From Camarhynchus parvulus (Eukaryota; Chordata; Aves; Passeriformes; Thraupidae): a stretch of 64,000 bases of DNA. Of the stretch, positions 1 through 11,146 are shown one piece after another (the first letter of the stretch is position 1; each line of letters begins with the position of its first letter). The position numbers were made by a program, and so were the translations under genes. The notes below the pieces were generated by a model. The model saw only the letters and a program-made list of their open reading frames with translations, was not told the origin of the DNA and made no database searches. Location: positions 20,507,733-20,571,732 of the forward strand of contig NC_044574.1 in NCBI RefSeq assembly GCF_901933205.1, read 5' to 3'.

Positions 1-2
1 GT

Positions 3-1712
3 GACTACAATGTGGTGATTGTGGCTGTGGACTCAGGCAGCCCCAGCTTGTCCAGCAACAACTCCTTGCTGGTGCGGGTCGGGGACACTAATGACAATCC
101 TCCCATGTTCAGCCAGGCTGTGCTGGAGGTCTCCTTCCCAGAGAACAACTTGCCTGGTGAGAGGGTGGCCACAGTGGTTGCCACAGATGCGGACAGTGGC
201 AAGAATGCTGAGATCACCTATTCATTGGAGGCCTCGCCCCTCTCCTCAGAGGCACCGGGCAGCATCTTCAGCATTGACCCTGACTCTGGGGATGTGTCGG
301 TGCAAGCAGTGCTGGACCGTGAGCAACGGGACACCTATGAATTTCAGGTGACAGCCCGGGACAAGGGGGTGCCATCGCTGCAGGGCTCCACCACAGTGGT
401 GGTGCGAGTGTCGGACCGCAATGACAACGAGCCGCGCTTCATGCAGGATGTGTTCACCTTCTATGTGAAAGAAAACCTGCAGCCCAACAGCCCCGTGGGT
501 ATGGTGACTGTGATGGACTTTGACAAGGGCCGCAACGCCGAGCTCAGCCTCTCCATTCAGCCTGGAGACCACGAACAGGCAGCTGGCATCTTCTCCATCG
601 AGAATGACACTGGGACCATTTTCTCAACTGTCTCTTTTGACCGTGAGCAGCAGACCAGCTACACCTTTAAGGTGAAGGCAGTGGATGGGGGTGAGCCACC
701 ACGGTCTGCCACAGCCACCGTGTCTCTCTTTGTGATGGATGAGAATGACAATGCACCCACTGTCACCTTCCCCAGCAATAGCTCCTACACTGTGCTGCCA
801 CCCTCCAGCAACATGCGCACTGTGGTGGCCACAGTGGTCGCCACTGATGCTGACACAGGTCTCAACGCTGACCTCAACTACAGCATTGTTGGGGGCAACC
901 CCTTCAAACTCTTTGAAATAGACCCGGCCAGTGGTGTGGTGTCACTGGTGGGCAAGTTGGCCCCCAAGCACTATGGCCTGCACCGCCTGGTTGTACAGGT
1001 GAATGACAGTGGGCAGCCCCCCCAGTCCACCACTGCCCTGCTCCATGTCTTTGTCAATGAGAGCCTGTCCAATGCCACTGTGGTGGAGAGCCAGGTGGCT
1101 CGCAGCCTTCACACCCCACTGGCCCAGGACATTGCTGGTGATCCCAGCTATGAGCTGAGCAAGCAGAGGCTTAGCATAGTCATTGGCGTGGTGGCTGGCA
1201 TCATGACCGTCATCCTTCTTATCCTCGTGGTGGTCATGGCCCGCTACTGCCGATCCAAGGGCAAGCACGGCTACGAGGCCGGCAAGAAGGACCATGAGGA
1301 TTTCTTCACCCCCCAGCAGCACGACAAGGCCAAGAAGCCCAAGAAGGACAAGAAAGGCAAGAAGGGCAAGCAGCCCCTCTACAGCAGCATTGTTACTGTT
1401 GAGGCTTCCAAGCCCAATGGGCAGCGCTACGACAGTGTGAACGAGAAGCTCTCGGACAGCCCTGGCATGGGCCGATATCGCTCGGTCAACGGTGGCCCAG
1501 GCAGCCCTGACCTGGCCAGGCACTACAAGTCGAGCTCACCGCTGCCCACGGTCCAGCTGCACCCACAGTCCCCCACTGCTGGCAAAAAGCACCAGGCCGT
1601 GCAGGACCTGCCCCCAGCAAACACCTTCGTGGGCGCTGGCGACAACATCTCCATCGGCTCGGACCATTGCTCCGAGTACAGCTGCCAGGCCAGCAGCAAG
1701 TACAGCAAGCAG
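3..1712 (+). CDS. PCDH7: PCDH7-type delta-1 protocadherin, 3' part of large first coding exon (partial)
   Basis: Homophilic cell-adhesion protein of the plasma membrane. The frame is open from base 3 and enters near the end of EC4, whose linker reads DTNDNPPMF (84-110). EC5 covers about 111-440 and ends DRNDNEPRF. EC6 covers about 441-764 and ends DENDNAPTV. The membrane-proximal EC7 covers about 765-1075 and lacks a closing NDN linker. Calcium motifs DADSG, LDREQ and FDREQ are visible, as are N-glycosylation sequons such as NSS, NYS, NDS, NES and NAT. A hydrophobic helix (1170-1241) is followed by RYCRSK, a lysine-rich stretch (about 1290-1370), CM1 (about 1500-1640) and CM2 (1641-1688). The tail matches what I recall of PCDH7 and not PCDH1, whose tail differs after NTFVG. 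The exon ends on a whole codon, so the intron is phase 0. EC5 and EC6 look more diverged than expected for bird PCDH7, so a PCDH7-like paralogue is possible. The start codon and EC1-EC3 lie upstream of the window. Confidence 0.93.
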
Positions 1713-1847
1713 GTAAGAGCGCTGCACCCCGCGGGCCCCAGCACGCAGACACACGCACACAGAGCGGGCGAGGAGCCGGGATGCCCGTCCCCCCGTCCCC
1801 CCGCCTCCCGCCCTGGCACAGGCACACACCCCGTCCAGGTTCAGTGA
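1713..1847 (+). other. Splice donor and intron read-through tail of the protocadherin exon
   Basis: The exon ends CAG|GTAAGA, an almost ideal donor, at 1712/1713. If the intron is retained, the frame runs on for 44 codons to a TGA at 1845-1847. It would add a tail rich in proline, histidine, arginine and threonine that resembles no domain I know. The abrupt change from a conserved tail to low-complexity sequence at the donor supports splicing as the normal outcome. PCDH7 is known to have several C-terminal isoforms, so a short read-through form cannot be excluded. Confidence 0.8.
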
Positions 1848-1941
1848 CCCGTTCAGTCTGGTGCCCCCGCCCCCCTTCCTCCAGGCAGGCTGTCAGGTGC
1901 ACAGACCAACACACAGCACGAAGGAAGGACAGTCAGACATC

Positions 1942-1947
1942 TTTATT
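1942..1947 (-). terminator. Possible antisense poly(A) signal AATAAA
   Basis: On the minus strand the hexamer AATAAA is followed, over the next 60 bases, by a T- and GT-rich stretch (plus-strand 1880-1935) like a downstream cleavage element. It would end a transcript leaving the CpG-rich block at 1975-2370 toward the protocadherin exon. A chance hexamer is the alternative. Confidence 0.3.
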
Positions 1948-1974
1948 GCTATTACTGTAATTTTTATCATTGCC

Positions 1975-2370
1975 TCCGCTTATCGGATCCGGCAGCCAAC
2001 CAGCCCGTCCGTGCAGCCGGCGCTGCCCCGCCGCAGGCGCGGCGGCAGCCGGCCGCGGGGGCCGGGCTCTGTCGCCAGTCCCGACAGCGAAGTGTAAGGC
2101 AGCCTGAGATGCCTTTATCAGCCGCGAGCCCGGAGGCCAAACCCGGCGGTTTTGGGGGGGTCGAGGGGAGATCAGGACCCCCCACCAGGCGGAGCCGCCA
2201 TCCCCCTCCCGTTCCCCGGCCCCGCCTCCATCAGCCTGTCCCGGCGCTTCCCCCACCGAGATGCTTTCCCAGCCTTAGGGATGTGTCAGCTCCGCCTGAG
2301 GAGGAAAGTTTCGCCTCGGCAGCCAGTTGTTTCGGGGAAAAGGGGGTGCTGCCTGCCTGACGCTTCCTAA
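1975..2370. promoter_or_regulatory. CpG-rich block just inside the first intron
   Basis: This segment is GC-rich and dense in CpG, especially 1985-2095 and 2125-2300, whereas the intron after about 2400 is AT-rich and CpG-poor. It carries GC-box-like G/C runs such as CCCCGCC and GGGGGCCGGGC. It may be the tail of the CpG island over the first exon, or a separate intronic promoter or enhancer. No TATA box was seen. The open frames here follow from stop-poor GC-rich sequence and match no known protein. Confidence 0.5.
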
Positions 2371-2394
2371 AGCTGTGGGTGAGAGTGGATTTGC

Positions 2395-2660
2395 AGCCCC
2401 AGCGCTGAAGCGTTAATGGCTGTAATTACCGGGTCTTTCATTAGGACCAAAGGCTTAAATAATCTACACAGCCTATCTGTGCTCTAATTTACACCACAGA
2501 GATTTGCACTCATTGCAGCAGTTGCTCTGAATACACATAAGCGTTAGTTTAGATCGCACCTCAGTATGTTGTGTTCTCATTGCTTTTTTTTTTCGGCCCC
2601 TCTTGCTTATCTCATGAAATTTCATTCACGCTGAGAGGCCCTAATTTGCTCGCCCAGCTG
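2395..2660. promoter_or_regulatory. Candidate conserved non-coding element next to the exon
   Basis: The patch contains homeodomain-type cores: TTAATGG at 2413, the palindrome GTAATTAC at 2422-2429, CATTAG, and CTAATTT at 2483. It also has a CAGCAGTTGCT-like E-box stretch near 2516 and an octamer-like ATTTGCA at 2502. Its mixed base composition stands out from the AT-rich DNA beyond it. Conservation is inferred from appearance only. Confidence 0.35.
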
Positions 2661-5600
2661 CTGCATAGCTCTGTTTGTAGTCGTGAGACCTCTCGGAGCG
2701 AAATGTGCCTTCAGGGGTGCCACGAGTGGCTGGCTCTGGTCTCGGCTGTGTTGCCAGGGCTCGGTTCAGTGAAGCTCCCATAGCCTAAAACTGGTGATGG
2801 TAGGGACAGTCTTTACAGTCCTTGAAAATAAGATAGGGATAGCACAGAGGAGAATCAAGCTCCTAAGTGAAGGCTTCCGTTTATTTTATAAGACGCTTAT
2901 GTACCCTGAACAGAGGTCCTTCTTTTTTTGGGGGAGTACTTTTTGGTTGATAGTATGTCTAAGATAACATCCTGAACGTTTTCTCAACCACTATGCATGT
3001 TACACAGGAAGCTAGAGGCAAATGAATGCTGATTCATGTAACTACACATCCAAGTCTGGAACAGGGAAATTCTGACTAGTTTCACAAAAATGTTTTCTTT
3101 TCCACTTATTAACATGCAAATATGGTACACGATGACATTTTTTATACTTTGAAATGTTTGCTAGTTTACTAAAACTGAGGTTTTACAAGTGTTGCCAGTA
3201 TTTGCATTCTGCTCAGAAATACTTAAAATATAGTAGCATAAAACTAATTGTATAAGCCACCCTGTCCAGTCTTTCAGGTCACCAAAATGGTGATTGTAAT
3301 ATCCACCAGTGCCTTTGCATATGTGGCTATGCAAGTGATACAGACTTATAGAACGTTTGACACAGTAGTTTCTGTGTGACACATTTCATTAATGCTGTCC
3401 TAGAGAGTACATCACAATTTCAGTTTGAGAATAGTCTGTATAAAATACAAATTACTAAGTTCTTTATCTTTCATCTCGCAAGGCTTATTAGGCACAGAGT
3501 AGATTATGCCATTGTAGCAAACGCTGGAATAAAAGTAGCAATGGAATATATGCTAATCACATATCACTTCTTTCTTGATACAGCAATTCATCTAAACATA
3601 TGGATTATAATCTGTTAAAGTGTAGTTTAATTTCAGTGTAAAAGAATGATTTGCATTCTAAGAGTAGGAAAGGTAAAGGAATACATATTACAAATTTCTG
3701 TTTTGCTTGATAAAAAATCCTCAAACTTGTTTAAAATTATAATACAGTAATATATTTTGAGTTACTTAATACATTCCAAGGATTTCTTTTGATATAAAAT
3801 ATATGAGAAAACTTAGTAGAAGAAAATGGCTTTATTGCACTTTTACAAAGTAGTGCATCTTGAATTACTCCATTACTTGCTTGCTGCAAACCAGTTTCTC
3901 AGTGTTGATAGTTCTCTTGTGTTAAATATTTAGCCTGTTAGGAATGTTCACTTATTCAAGTAGTTTATAGCCAGTATTCTAACGTCTTATCTATTTATTT
4001 TTACATATGTAGAGAGTATTTTCACACTTGTAAAGCATGCAAATAAATTGGAAATTGTCCAAGAAAACAGTAAAGGTAGTGTTAAATAACAGACTTTATG
4101 GGAGAGTCTATCCGTCACAAACCCTCTGTTTCCACTTTCCTATGTGTACTTGCCAGATTGTTGCTGAGTGACATTTGTATCCTTTTGCTCATTTTACATA
4201 GTACTGAAGACATTAAGACTTACTTGCATAAACAATAAATAAAATGTACACTTTTCACATGTCAAACATTGACAGTACAGTATTTCTCAGTTTAGCAGGC
4301 AAAACACCTGAGGATTTTTAACACCCAAACCACGTGAGCTCTTGTTCAGCACAATTGTTTAGAGAGAAATGTGAAGCAGATGCAGATAAAGGGTTCCAAT
4401 GGGGTGCATATCAGATTGTTTCCTACTTCTGCTGTACTTGTGGGACAGAACCAGGAGCATAATGGTATGACTGTGGTAGGGAGACAACTTGAAATCTCTA
4501 AGACTGCCTTTGTTTACTCATTGTCAGTTCCCTTTGTTCTAAGGACACATTAGACAGTGTATAAAATTTTAGAACAAATAAGTGGACACAGCAGAACATA
4601 CCTGCTCTAAGTTACTGGAGATGAGAGTGATGCTAATTACCCATTAGTGTAATTAGAATTGGTAACTGATACTTTCCTATAACTACAATACAGCAGTCAG
4701 GAATAAAGTCTCTAGTTACATGACCGACTGCTGTACCCCAGGGGACACAGGCTGTTTTCATTCCCATGATTTGATACTTAATTTTTAAGGTGTTGAATTC
4801 TTATATGAGTTTCAAAATACATCATGTTTGATACAGGACATTATAAAAGAACTTAATTGGAGAAAACTGCAAACAATTTGTAACTCTCCTTCTGACATCA
4901 TGTTGTATAAAGTTTAAAACAAAATTCTGTATTCAGTAGACTTCTGACATTTCACAGCCACTATTTTTAGGAGATCGTTAACAAGTTTAACTCTTATCCT
5001 TGTCTTACTTAGCATGGTATTACTCGGAAATATTCTTTTAGCCTCTCACTTATCAATTCTCTCCTTCTCAGTAAAGCACTACAAATGTTTAAAACACTTA
5101 GCATTCCACAGGTCTTAATCACTTGCCAAAAGTTAAAGCTGTACAGAAGTGTTTTACTGAATGGGGATGAGTTTAAGTGTTTTTCTTGATCACGGATTTA
5201 AAATTTGAAACCTCCAGGTGCTGCACATTGCCTGTGAGGAGCCTGGATACTGGGATTTCCTGCGAAGACAGCCAAAGATAATGAAAGCTCAGTGCCTAAG
5301 GGGAATCACTTAACAGCTTGGAGAGCTACATACTTAATCATAGATCTCATAATGAATTTTAATTGTAAATACTTGTTTATTTTATCATTTAGTTACAGAT
5401 ATATTTTTGTAATATATACTTCACCTCTTTGTCTCACAGTGCAAAATAGTGTCATATAAGCAGTTTTATTTCAGTGAAAATTTTGATCATGAATCCATAT
5501 GTTACCAACCACTCTTTGAAGAGCAGGCCTTTTAAACACTCTTTAAATGTTTATATTTCTTGGCCATCATCTTATCTTGGTTTCTGTTTTATTTGTTTTA

Positions 5601-5776
5601 CTAAGAAATGATTATTGTCTATTTAAAACACTTCAGCTATAATGCTGAGGGTTTTTTTGCTTGTTATTTAAAAGATATTGGTCACTATAAGTGGAACTTA
5701 CAGAAACAGTAAAGGAATTCCTACACAGAATTATTACTGTACATCAGATATTGGCTTCTATTGACTCTAATCAAAA

Positions 5777-5808
5777 TTATATGCATATAATATTTTATAT
5801 GCATATAA
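5777..5808. repeat. Two copies of a 14-base perfect palindrome
   Basis: TTATATGCATATAA occurs at 5777-5790 and again at 5795-5808, four bases apart. Each copy equals its own reverse complement and contains ATGCAT, the half-site arrangement of POU-family dimer sites. A 10-base direct repeat, GTCTTACTTT, follows at once (about 5808-5831). AT-rich DNA produces such palindromes easily, so function is uncertain. Confidence 0.6.
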
Positions 5809-6469
5809 GTCTTACTTTAAAGGTCTTACTTTCCTGAAAGTGAAATACATAGAAATTAATTTCTGGGAAAAAATCCTTGTTCAGTAGCCAGTTAATTTAT
5901 TTCATAGAATTTCAAACATTAATCAGTCTGCTGCAATATTGCAGTAGCATTTTGACTAGTTGGTTATCATGTATGTCAATCTATAAACTAAATGGATCAA
6001 TTTCCTCATAAACATGCACATATACCCTGCAGCCCCAATAGCACCCCAAATTCATCCATTAAGGAGGCAATCAGTTTAACCATACAGGAGGGCATCATCT
6101 TTCCTCTTGTTTATGTACAGACACACACATACACAGAGAGGCTTATCTCAAAGGCTATTTTTTATATTCCCAAACACTTCTAAAGAATTATTTTTTTCAC
6201 AACTTTAAGCTAAGTAAATACACTACAGTATAGTAATAATAATAAAAATAACAACGTAATTGTGGCACTAACTGTCATGTCAAAAAAAAACCACGAGAAC
6301 ATTGTTATTCAGTATAAACATTTACATTGGTGACTTCTTTCATACATTTAACTTTCATACTGTTTAGTGAAAAACGTACAGAAGTATTTTCAATTTTCTG
6401 TTCTCATTTTGCATTATGTTAAATATTTTACAATTAGTTTTTAAAAGTGACCCACATTTCACCTTCAGT

Positions 6470-6660
6470 AGCAAATTATGATGAGAGAGGGGCTAATTAA
6501 ACATGAAATGGATGTATCATTGATGCTTTAATTATCTTTATTTAACAGAAAGTGTTCCACTGATAAGTGCAGCTTTTATTTTTTTCCTCTCCAGTAAAAT
6601 CATCTTGTACAGTGCACAAATGACTAAGTTACCACTGAATCATTCTGCACTCCCAGGAGA
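6470..6660. promoter_or_regulatory. Candidate conserved non-coding element with paired TAATTA sites
   Basis: TAATTA occurs at 6494-6499 and 6529-6534, 35 bases apart. Between them lie ATGAAATG and TATCATTGATG, and TTATCTTTATT follows, with GATA-like and homeodomain-like cores. The patch is free of the long A or T runs that fill its surroundings. This is an impression of constraint, not a measurement. Confidence 0.3.
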
Positions 6661-7592
6661 TGTACAGAGCCAAAAGGGACAGGATCTGAGTAAAGGAGGA
6701 TACATGCTCTGAATAAGTAAAGAACTGTACTATTATAGGCAAAGGGTAGCAAGAAACATCTTTAAAAGGATAGAATCTGATTTATCAACTCAGACAGCTC
6801 TCTGGCATTATACATAGAGAACTTGGGTTATAACCATGGTTAGCAGCTTTACTATTGCTGTCAGTCTTTATGTTTCTGAGTGTGTTTCTTCCTCTTTCTC
6901 CCTCTCTCTTTTTTTTTTAAGTTTTTGTTTAGTTATCTGGTTTTCTAGTATTTGGGATAGTTGCTAGTTTGACCATCAGTACAGCTTTGTTTCATCTCTG
7001 CAGCTTCACACTCATTTTCCTTCAAGTATTTTCTTTCAAAAGTTTAAGAAGGTTTATGTACTTAGTAATATGCTAGGCCACTTTGACATATAAAACTAAT
7101 CAATTTGGTTTAGCATTAAAATATAAAAGAAAATCAACAAACTTCAGAGGTAGTTAGCATTATAAGTCAACTAAATCCTTGACAAGTACTCTGAATTCTT
7201 CACTATAATTGCAAAACATTTTAGTACTTAATTACTAATCTTAACAAGATTAACATAATTTTGACTTTATATATAGGGAATACTGATAGAAGCATATGAG
7301 CAATCCAGTACAGTATTTACCAGGAAGATTTTCTAAGCAAGTCTGCTTCCAACAGACATTTAGAAGCTGTTAAAGCTGCAAAATATACTTTTTTCAATCT
7401 TAGGCCATATTATGTGAAATATGTTCCATGTAATTTATATTCTACATATCTCTATTAAAAAAAAAAACTTTTTAGATGGTTTTATTTCAGCATATGAGGA
7501 GAATATGTTATTTTTCTATTTTTCTTCCCTGATTTTTTTTTCCTGGAAGAGTAAGTTTGTTTTCTGTTATCAGATTTTAGACTTTTGTAGCA

Positions 7593-7620
7593 TATACTAT
7601 ACATTCTATACTATACATTC
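7593..7620. repeat. Perfect 14-base tandem duplication
   Basis: TATACTATACATTC is present twice with no gap (7593-7606 and 7607-7620). The identical copies suggest a recent slippage or fill-in event. Confidence 0.85.
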
Positions 7621-10600
7621 ATTTTAATCAATAATTGAAATGACAAAAATAGACCTACAATCAAGGATCAAAAAAATCTTTTAAATTATTGCTACTTTTT
7701 GTATATAAATTTGCATTATTTTAATTTTGAATTAACTTTGTAAAAGAAAATTGTGGCATGCATAATAGTATATTTCAAACTAGGACTAATTTACTGTTTT
7801 TCATATATTTCAGGAAATATACTTCCCAAGGTCACTTGTATTTTGTCGTTGTGGATGACAAAATATCACAGTAATACTGTAGTAACTAAGATTAGTGGGG
7901 CTTCTGAATTGGGTGGCAAGAATCAGAATGGAATAAGACCACAGTAATCCAGAGGAGATTTCAAACTTTTTCTTGTTTAAATGCAATTTCCTCTAAAAAT
8001 ATTTAACTGAGAGCAGGTCATGAACACAAGTCAAAATCTCAAAATGTGATTATACTGAAGTATGAGTTAGTCAAGTTCCTGAATTATGTCAGTGATACAC
8101 ACTGAAGTTGTCCAGCTCTGTGGAGATGTGCTTAGCATGAGTCATTTGCTCACTCTTATGTGGCCATTTTCGCTGACAAGAGATCTAAAATTAAAATTAA
8201 GAACAACTTTTGAAGGTATTAAAAACCCAAGGGATTAACTGTATAAATAGCACATAGAAGCAGTGTGGAGGAACCATTTATTATTACTTTTTGTGAAAGG
8301 AGAATATAGAAAAACTTTAGAGTAAATTTTTGTTTAGAAGTTTGAAAAAAACAATGTTCTGGCCCCATTTAAAACTGTAAGGTAGGTAAAAATGATGTAA
8401 CTTTTTTATTGTTTATACTAGTAAAAAAAAAAATCATCTCATTTAGGCAAAAAGCTATTTTGAAATCATTAGTTTGTAAAATGGTGCAGCATAGCCCCAA
8501 AAGATGAGTTTTACTCAGAGTGGATCATAAACAGCACAAATGTTAGAAGGTGAGGAAAACCATTATCTTTGTCTTTCAAAACTTTATTTACCTTATTAAC
8601 TACTAATAAGAGTGAGTATACTTTTTAAAGGCAAACATTTTTCTGTCAAATGAGATTTTGCTACAGATTTAATGTTCTAATATCTGAGTTTGTAACTGAA
8701 TGAAATGAATGTGTCCTTGCAAGTAGCATTCTTGCAGTATTAGGAAGCAATAAAATTGATATTTATCAGTGTTTGATATAAGGTCTTTTATTATCTACAG
8801 ATAATTATGGATGATGTAAAGTTAGTGTTTTAAGGCTAGATACAGAAAGTAGGTATTAGCTGATGCTGAAAATTGCTCATAGATAGAACCAGAATAAGAA
8901 ATACTGGTTCCACCTGCTAAAAATTCAGAGACAATATTATATTGCAGTCATGTGTAAACAAATTCCTTTATGGTACCCCTTTTAAGTAAAAAAAAATTGC
9001 CACCTGAATTTTGAATGATCGTGTGATTATTGTGAAGAATCTGCCATAAACTCCATTCAAATTAGATTCTGGACTGGTGGTGTGGCCAGGAAATGTATTG
9101 TCTGTTATATGTCAAATGTTTTGTCTGTTGTAGCACTTCTCAAAGAGGAATAGGAGGGGGTGCTGTAATTTATTCTGTCTATCCATGTATAAATATCAAG
9201 GTCTCTTCAGCTCTGGAGCAGTGTAAAATACGAGAAGTAGCCCCTACTTCCTTTGGATACCAAATCTTGAGAGAATTACTTTAACACAGAGACTTATCCT
9301 TGGGTAAAAAAAAAGACCCTTCATCAGGACAATGCGTTTAAAGGATACAATTTGGGGTAGAATTATGTTTCTGACTTCAGTGTTGTGCTGGAAAATGAGC
9401 TAAAGGAAGTTATGGAGACTGTCATGGCATTCTGGTTATGGTGCAGCTATCTGAGAGGGTGAGCATCCTGATGTCAGCTTAGGTAGCGGAAAGTTCCTGT
9501 GCTGTCTGCACAGAGCTGCACGCACAGGGTGTATGATGCAAGACCTGAGTGTCTTCTGTGACTCTCTTCTGTAGCTGCAGCTCAAGGCCAAACAAAAAGC
9601 CAATCACTAAATCCTTTGGTTTACTTAAAGGAACAATATTTGAAATAAAATTAAGCACTCTGTGCATGTGGTGCACTTTGGCAGGGCTGAAAATTATTTT
9701 TCTTGTGAGAACTTCAGCACAATTTTCAAATTTGTGTGCCATACACGTGCCAATTCATAGAACAGAATCTGCATGTGCAGACACCTGATTACATATAAGC
9801 AATAACTGAATTTTCATTCATTGTCAGACCTCTCAGGTTGATGTTTATCTCAGGTGAAACTGCAGGTAATGTCTCTAAAGTCAATCATATTTAGCTAGTA
9901 TTAACCACAGTAAATTATGTCAGGTGTTGTAATATTCAGAAAACGCTTAATATTAGAATAAAATATAGATAGAGAACACCAATTTATCAGTTTGGATGTT
10001 AATCCCCTGCATTTAAGTTATCAGCATGTATATAATTTGCAAATTAACAGAGTAGGTTTTCATCATGTATTACACCCAAATCGAAAATTGTCTTTCTAAA
10101 AGGGTCTGGAAATGATGTGGCTTTAATGACACTTCAAAAAAGTAAGATTTTGTTATTGAATACATTCTTGCTTAAACTAATGGTACAGCAAGAATACATA
10201 CGTCAAGCTGCCTTTGTTGGTCCCCAGACAGGTCATGGTGTTTGTTCATGGAGCTGTGTGTTACCTCTTGTAGGCATATTTACAAGAAAACCTTGACCTT
10301 AAACTATGCTATCAACTTCATAATGCAAAATGTTGCTTTGGATGAAATCTGGCCATTTGCTTAGGAAAAACGGCTTGGTTTATTGCAAGTCCCATTTAAA
10401 GCACTATATTGTACAAGAGAAAATACTTCTGTAGTTTGCAGTCTTTGTAAAGGTGAAAGACAAGAGTGGAAATACAGATAATAAACCAACAGAAAATAAA
10501 AGTATTAGTTCATCTGCTCCTTATATTTTCACAGTGATATTTTAAGTCCCTATTTTACACTTTTGCTATTCACAACTTTTACAGTCTTGGTGGTTTTAAC

Positions 10601-11099
10601 ATACATCTGATCTGATCATGTCACACCTGCTTTAAGTGGGGTTACATTGCCTTAAAATTTGAGTAATGAAATAGTTAATCAGTTTCCTCATCTCCATCCA
10701 TGTTTTCCAAATTGGTTATAATGACATAACATGTGCCTTGTGTGATAGTGAGAGAGGATATCCATCATTCTGCTGGATTAGAAAAGTGCTATTTTCAGTG
10801 AGCATGTAATTATATTCCAATTGCAGTACAAGTTTACAGAAGGACAGTAATTGATTACTTGAAAGAGAAATATTTGTTGAATTTTCAAGTAATGTTGTGA
10901 GTTTTTATATGGAGGGAATAATTTCACTGGAAACTAGAAATATCTACTTAACAGGGCATTACATGCTCAGCCCAGATCTTGGGTAAGATCTGTCACACTT
11001 AAGTGAATTTAGAAAATTCACTCAGATAACTCCTCTGACTATATGCTGAGTGTTTTACTTTTCTTCCTGTAATATAAGAGACTAAATTTTAATCATATA

Positions 11100-11146
11100 C
11101 AGAAAAATTCCATTAAATTGAATTTTATTTTAATGGATTTTTTCTG
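11100..11146. repeat. Hairpin with near-perfect 18-base arms
   Basis: The left arm (11100-11117) and the reverse complement of the right arm (11129-11146) agree at 17 of 18 positions, with an 11-base AT-rich loop. The arms begin and end with CAGAAAAA/TTTTTCTG. It could be an AT-rich cruciform, a stump of a short inverted-repeat transposon, or the stem of an RNA. It is short for an animal pre-microRNA. Confidence 0.8.

Larger units (their letters stand above)
2660..11099. other. AT-rich intron, no gene seen
   Basis: Open frames in this stretch are all under about 85 codons and none resembles a known protein. Contents worth naming are a double TTATATGCATATAA palindrome (5777-5808), a homeodomain-motif patch (6470-6660), a pyrimidine tract (6885-6918) that ends like a splice acceptor but leads into no usable frame, and a 14-base tandem duplication (7593-7620). 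A CACGTG E-box lies near 4332. No transposon was recognised. Confidence 0.6.

Noticed and set aside
942..1523. 193-codon minus-strand open frame inside the protocadherin exon
   Set aside because: It is the antisense shadow of a conserved, GC-rich coding frame and its translation has no recognisable domain.
1933..2256. 107-codon minus-strand frame in the CpG-rich block
   Set aside because: GC-rich DNA has few stops. The product is low-complexity glycine, alanine, arginine and proline. Only the poly(A) signal at its end is worth noting.
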